Positions 4,905 to 7,536 of a stretch of 7,536 nucleotides of DNA are shown here, one piece after another. The stretch's first letter is position 1; each line of letters begins with the position of its first letter. The position numbers and the translations under genes were made by a program. The stretch is taken from NCBI GenBank assembly GCA_905215765.1, contig CAJMRP010000093.1, forward strand, positions 1 to 7,536, given 5' to 3'. The stretch comes from an uncultured bacterium (GTDB lineage Bacteria > Actinomycetota > Coriobacteriia > Coriobacteriales > Coriobacteriaceae). Under the pieces are notes generated by a model. That model was not told the origin of the DNA. It did not search any database and saw only the letters and a program-made list of their open reading frames with translations.

Positions 4905-5609
4905 GTGAGCTTTATCAATACCATTCGTGAGGACATCAAGACCGTCCAGGCGCAAGACCCCGCCGCGCAAAACGGTCTGGTCATCTTCCTTTCCTACCCT
5001 GGCCTGCACGCCAAGTGGAACCACGTGCCCGAGCACTGGCTGTGGGAGCACGGCCATCGCTCGCTCGCCCGTGTGCTCTCGCAAATCACCCGCCACATCA
5101 CCGGCGTTGAGATTCATCCCGCCGCGCAGATCGGCAAGCACTTCTTTATCGACCACGCCATGGGCGTCGTTATTGGCGAGACTGCCATCGTGGGCGACAA
5201 CTGTGTGCTCTACCAGGGCGTCACGCTCGGCGGCACCGGCAACGAGACCGGCAAACGCCACCCCACCCTGGGCAACAATGTCACGGTGGGCACGGGCGCC
5301 AAGGTACTTGGCAACATCCACATTGGCAACAACGTCAAGATTGGCGGCAACTCGGTCGTCGTCAAGGACGTGCCCGACAACTGCACCGTCGTGGGCGTGC
5401 CCGGGCGCATCATCAAGCGCAACGGCTGCCGCGTGTTCGAGGAGAGCTTCGACGCCAAGCAGCATCGCGAGTACATGCCCGACGATGCCGCCGAGCAGAG
5501 CGCCCTCAACCGTCAGGGCATCACCGAAAACGCCCGTCGCGTCAAGGAACTCGAGCAAGAGGTGGCCGAGCTCAAAGCCCTCGTCGCCAAGCTCGCGGAC
5601 GAGCGCTAG
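4905..5609 (+). CDS. cysE: Serine O-acetyltransferase
   Basis: 234 residues. CysE transfers acetyl from acetyl-CoA to L-serine, the committed step of cysteine synthesis, in the cytosol. The short N-terminal helical part (1-65) resembles the Bacillus/EpsC-type enzyme and is shorter than that of E. coli (273 residues in all). The left-handed beta-helix of hexapeptide repeats covers about 68-170: TGVEIHPAAQIG, FIDHAMGVVIGETAIVG (catalytic His84), LYQGVTLGGTG, KRHP (His119, equivalent to E. coli His193), VGTGAKVLGNI and GVPGRI. Glu69 takes the place of E. coli Asp143, a common change in Gram-positive enzymes. Residues about 205-234 (RRVKELEQEVAELKALVAKL) read as a coiled coil, and the protein ends ADER, without the terminal isoleucine used to dock into CysK. 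GTG 4905 follows AGGGAGG (4891-4897) by seven bases. Confidence 0.95.
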   Translation: MSFINTIREDIKTVQAQDPAAQNGLVIFLSYPGLHAKWNHVPEHWLWEHGHRSLARVLSQITRHITGVEIHPAAQIGKHFFIDHAMGVVIGETAIVGDNCVLYQGVTLGGTGNETGKRHPTLGNNVTVGTGAKVLGNIHIGNNVKIGGNSVVVKDVPDNCTVVGVPGRIIKRNGCRVFEESFDAKQHREYMPDDAAEQSALNRQGITENARRVKELEQEVAELKALVAKLADER

Positions 5610-5640
5610 AAGCGGACGGCCACCGACAACATTGACGCCA

Positions 5641-5687
5641 ACACAAAAGGCGCGCCAGGGAATCCGCCCCCGGCGCGCCTTCTTTTC
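5641..5687. terminator. Bidirectional terminator between cysE and the ABC gene
   Basis: A 10-bp stem AAGGCGCGCC (5647-5656)/GGCGCGCCTT (5672-5681) with a 15-base loop. On the plus strand the tail is CTTTTCG (cysE); on the minus strand it is TTTTGTGTTGG (ABC gene). It lies between the convergent stops at 5609 and 5720. Confidence 0.85.
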
Positions 5688-5719
5688 GATGTGACATGCG
5701 GGGCTGCCCCTTTGTCACC

Positions 5720-7531
5720 TTATGCGAACTGGCTTAGGTAGAGGTCGGCATAAGCGCCCTCGGCAGCCAGCAACTCCTTGTGTGTACCCTGCTCGATGAT
5801 ATTGCCGTGATCCATGACCAGGATAAGGTCGGCATCGACGATCGTCGACAGACGGTGCGCGATCACAAAGCTCGTGCGCCCGCGCATGAGCGCATCCATA
5901 GCACGGCCGATGGCGAGCTCGGTGCGCGTGTCCACGCTCGACGTCGCCTCGTCCAGGACGAGGATCGCCGGGTTGTTGAGCAGCACGCGCGCGATAGTCA
6001 GCAGCTGACGTTGGCCCTGGCTGATGCTCTCGGCATCGTTAGCCACACGCGTGTCGTAGCCCTGCGGCATGGTGCGCACAAAGAAGTCGACCTGAGCGGC
6101 ACGTGCAGCCGCGACAATCTCCTCGCGCGTCGCCTCGGGACAGCCATAGGCGATGTTCTCGGCAATGGTGCCATCGAACAGCCAGGCGTCCTGCAACACC
6201 ATGCCAAACTGCTGGCGCAGCTCGCCGCGATCCATGCGGCTCGTGTCCACACCGTCGAGGGTAATGCGGCCACCGTCGATCTCGTAGAAGCGCATGAGCA
6301 GATTGATGAGCGTGGTCTTACCCGCACCCGTGGTTCCCACCACTGCGATCTTCTGACCCGGCTCGGCGGTAAACGACACGTCGCGCATAAGCGGCTTGTC
6401 GGGCGAATATCCAAAGCGCACGTGCTCAAAAGCGACACGGCCCTCCACCTTGCCCGGCAGCTTGGCGGCGGCCGCCGGCAACGGATCGGCTTCCATCTCG
6501 GACTCGTCGAGCAGGTCGAACACGCGCTCGGCGCTTGCCAGCGCGCTCTGCAGCGAGTTAAAGGTAAACGACAGCTGCGTCATGGGCTCGGACGCCTCAT
6601 AGATAAACTGGAAGAACGCCTGGAACACGCCGACGGTCATATGCCCGGCAACCAGCATGCTGCAGCCCACCAGCGCAATCACGATCTGCGCCAAGCGGCC
6701 GATAAAGCGCACCGCGGGACCGACGGCGTTAATCATAAAGTCGGCCTTGGTGCTCACGCGCGCCAGCTCCCTCGAAGCCTCGTGCACCTCGGCAGAGCTC
6801 TGGCACTCGCGGTTAAACGCACGGATCACCAGACGGCCCGAGTAGCCTTCCTCGACCGCGCTCGTAATCTTGGACACCCACTCCTGGCGCTCGCCCGTCA
6901 CATCGTGCGTGCGGCGCGAAACGACCTTCGTCACCAGCAGCGAAAGCGCCGTAAAGAACAAAAAGACGAGCGTGAGCGGCACGCTAAACACGAACATCAC
7001 GCTCACGGCGCCCACCACGGTACCGATCGACACCAGAAGCTGTAGCAAGCCGCGCTGCATGCTCTCGGACATCTTGTCCAAGTCGTTGGTCGCACGGCTA
7101 ACGACCTCGCCGGGACGATGCGCGTCAAAGTAGGCAAGCGGCAGGCGGTTGAGCTTTTGTGCGATGCGGTTGCGCAGGCGCAGGTTGAGGCGCTCGGCAA
7201 CGCTCGACATCAAAAAGCTCTGAAGCGCGTAGAACGAGGCAGCGGCTGTCCAGATCATAAAGTAGATGAAGATGGTCCTGCCGCAGTTCTCCCAGGTAAT
7301 GCTGAAGGTAGCGTTGTTGGCAAACGCCAGCTTCATGTGCCCCCACAGCTCATCGATCACGCGGGCGCTGTAAGCCGGCGCCGCGGTGTTAAAGATGACA
7401 TAGAACACGATGCTCGCGAACACGATATAGAAGCGCCAATGGTCGCCGGCGGCTTCGCTCCACAGGCGGCGCACCGTCGCCCAGGTGTCGCGGGGCGTCT
7501 CGTCCTCGTCCTCGTCGTCAACGTCGCGCAT
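5720..7531 (-). CDS. ABC exporter half-transporter (membrane domain plus ATPase); start may lie beyond window
   Basis: 603 residues from ATG 7531; the frame is still open at the window edge and no ribosome binding site is visible, so a few more residues may precede. It has the type IV exporter fold: an acidic N-terminus (DVDDEDEDET), a six-helix membrane domain (hydrophobic stretches about 34-54, 86-108, 162-200, 268-312) with FDAHRPGEVVSRATNDLD (135-152), then an ATPase from about 363. ATPase motifs: Walker A GTTGAGKTT (399-407), Q-loop Gln447, signature SISQGQRQ (502-509), Walker B ILVLDEATSSVD (523-534) with catalytic Glu528, and H-loop His559. All catalytic residues are present. Exporters of this size work as homo- or heterodimers. 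The partner, if any, would be encoded upstream, to the right of the window. The substrate (drug, lipid or peptide) cannot be told. It ends at the bidirectional terminator near 5641-5687. Confidence 0.93.
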   Translation of the reverse strand: MRDVDDEDEDETPRDTWATVRRLWSEAAGDHWRFYIVFASIVFYVIFNTAAPAYSARVIDELWGHMKLAFANNATFSITWENCGRTIFIYFMIWTAAASFYALQSFLMSSVAERLNLRLRNRIAQKLNRLPLAYFDAHRPGEVVSRATNDLDKMSESMQRGLLQLLVSIGTVVGAVSVMFVFSVPLTLVFLFFTALSLLVTKVVSRRTHDVTGERQEWVSKITSAVEEGYSGRLVIRAFNRECQSSAEVHEASRELARVSTKADFMINAVGPAVRFIGRLAQIVIALVGCSMLVAGHMTVGVFQAFFQFIYEASEPMTQLSFTFNSLQSALASAERVFDLLDESEMEADPLPAAAAKLPGKVEGRVAFEHVRFGYSPDKPLMRDVSFTAEPGQKIAVVGTTGAGKTTLINLLMRFYEIDGGRITLDGVDTSRMDRGELRQQFGMVLQDAWLFDGTIAENIAYGCPEATREEIVAAARAAQVDFFVRTMPQGYDTRVANDAESISQGQRQLLTIARVLLNNPAILVLDEATSSVDTRTELAIGRAMDALMRGRTSFVIAHRLSTIVDADLILVMDHGNIIEQGTHKELLAAEGAYADLYLSQFA

Positions 7532-7536
7532 GCGCT

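Noticed and set aside
5780..7045. Long plus-strand open frame of 421 codons opposite the ABC gene
   Set aside because: His/Arg-rich shadow of the ABC transporter. The minus strand carries all ABC motifs.

Overview
The window looks like chromosome of a high-GC Gram-positive bacterium. GC-rich codon use, strong AGGAGG-type ribosome binding sites, a tRNA with encoded CCA, and the protein styles (LemA, DedA, EpsC-like CysE, type 2 IlvE) suggest an actinobacterium, perhaps of the class Coriobacteriia (Collinsella-like). The taxonomic call is inference from general style, not a database match. No phage, CRISPR or transposase genes are visible.

Layout, left to right. 1-718 (minus): the 5' part of one uninterrupted reading frame that encodes a complete TadA-type tRNA adenosine deaminase, a linker of about 45 residues, and then the unmistakable start of a glycerate kinase, cut by the window edge. 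770-859 (plus): tRNA-Ser(UGA). 863-1459 (minus): a TetR-family regulator that ends three bases from the tRNA. 1659-2210 (plus): lemA, alone, with a strong terminator at 2247-2292. 2293-2689 holds no convincing gene. It contains a MITE-like segment bounded by 20-bp inverted repeats (2317-2517) and two large hairpins behind ilvE. 2690-3742 (minus): branched-chain aminotransferase ilvE with a leader of about 150 nt. 4033-4680 (minus): a DedA-family membrane protein with its own terminator. 4905-5609 (plus, divergent from dedA): serine acetyltransferase cysE. 5720-7531 (minus, convergent with cysE): an ABC exporter half-transporter whose start lies at or just beyond the right edge.

The genes are mostly single-gene transcription units separated by hairpin terminators: tRNA modification (TadA), glycerate metabolism (GlxK domain), branched-chain amino acid metabolism (IlvE), cysteine synthesis (CysE), membrane proteins (LemA, DedA) and export (ABC). 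No single pathway joins them. The most unusual points are the in-frame TadA-glycerate kinase fusion, the inverted-repeat element in the lemA-ilvE gap, a tRNA lying antisense between two co-directional genes, and two terminators about 1.7 kb apart that share 25 of 28 bases.
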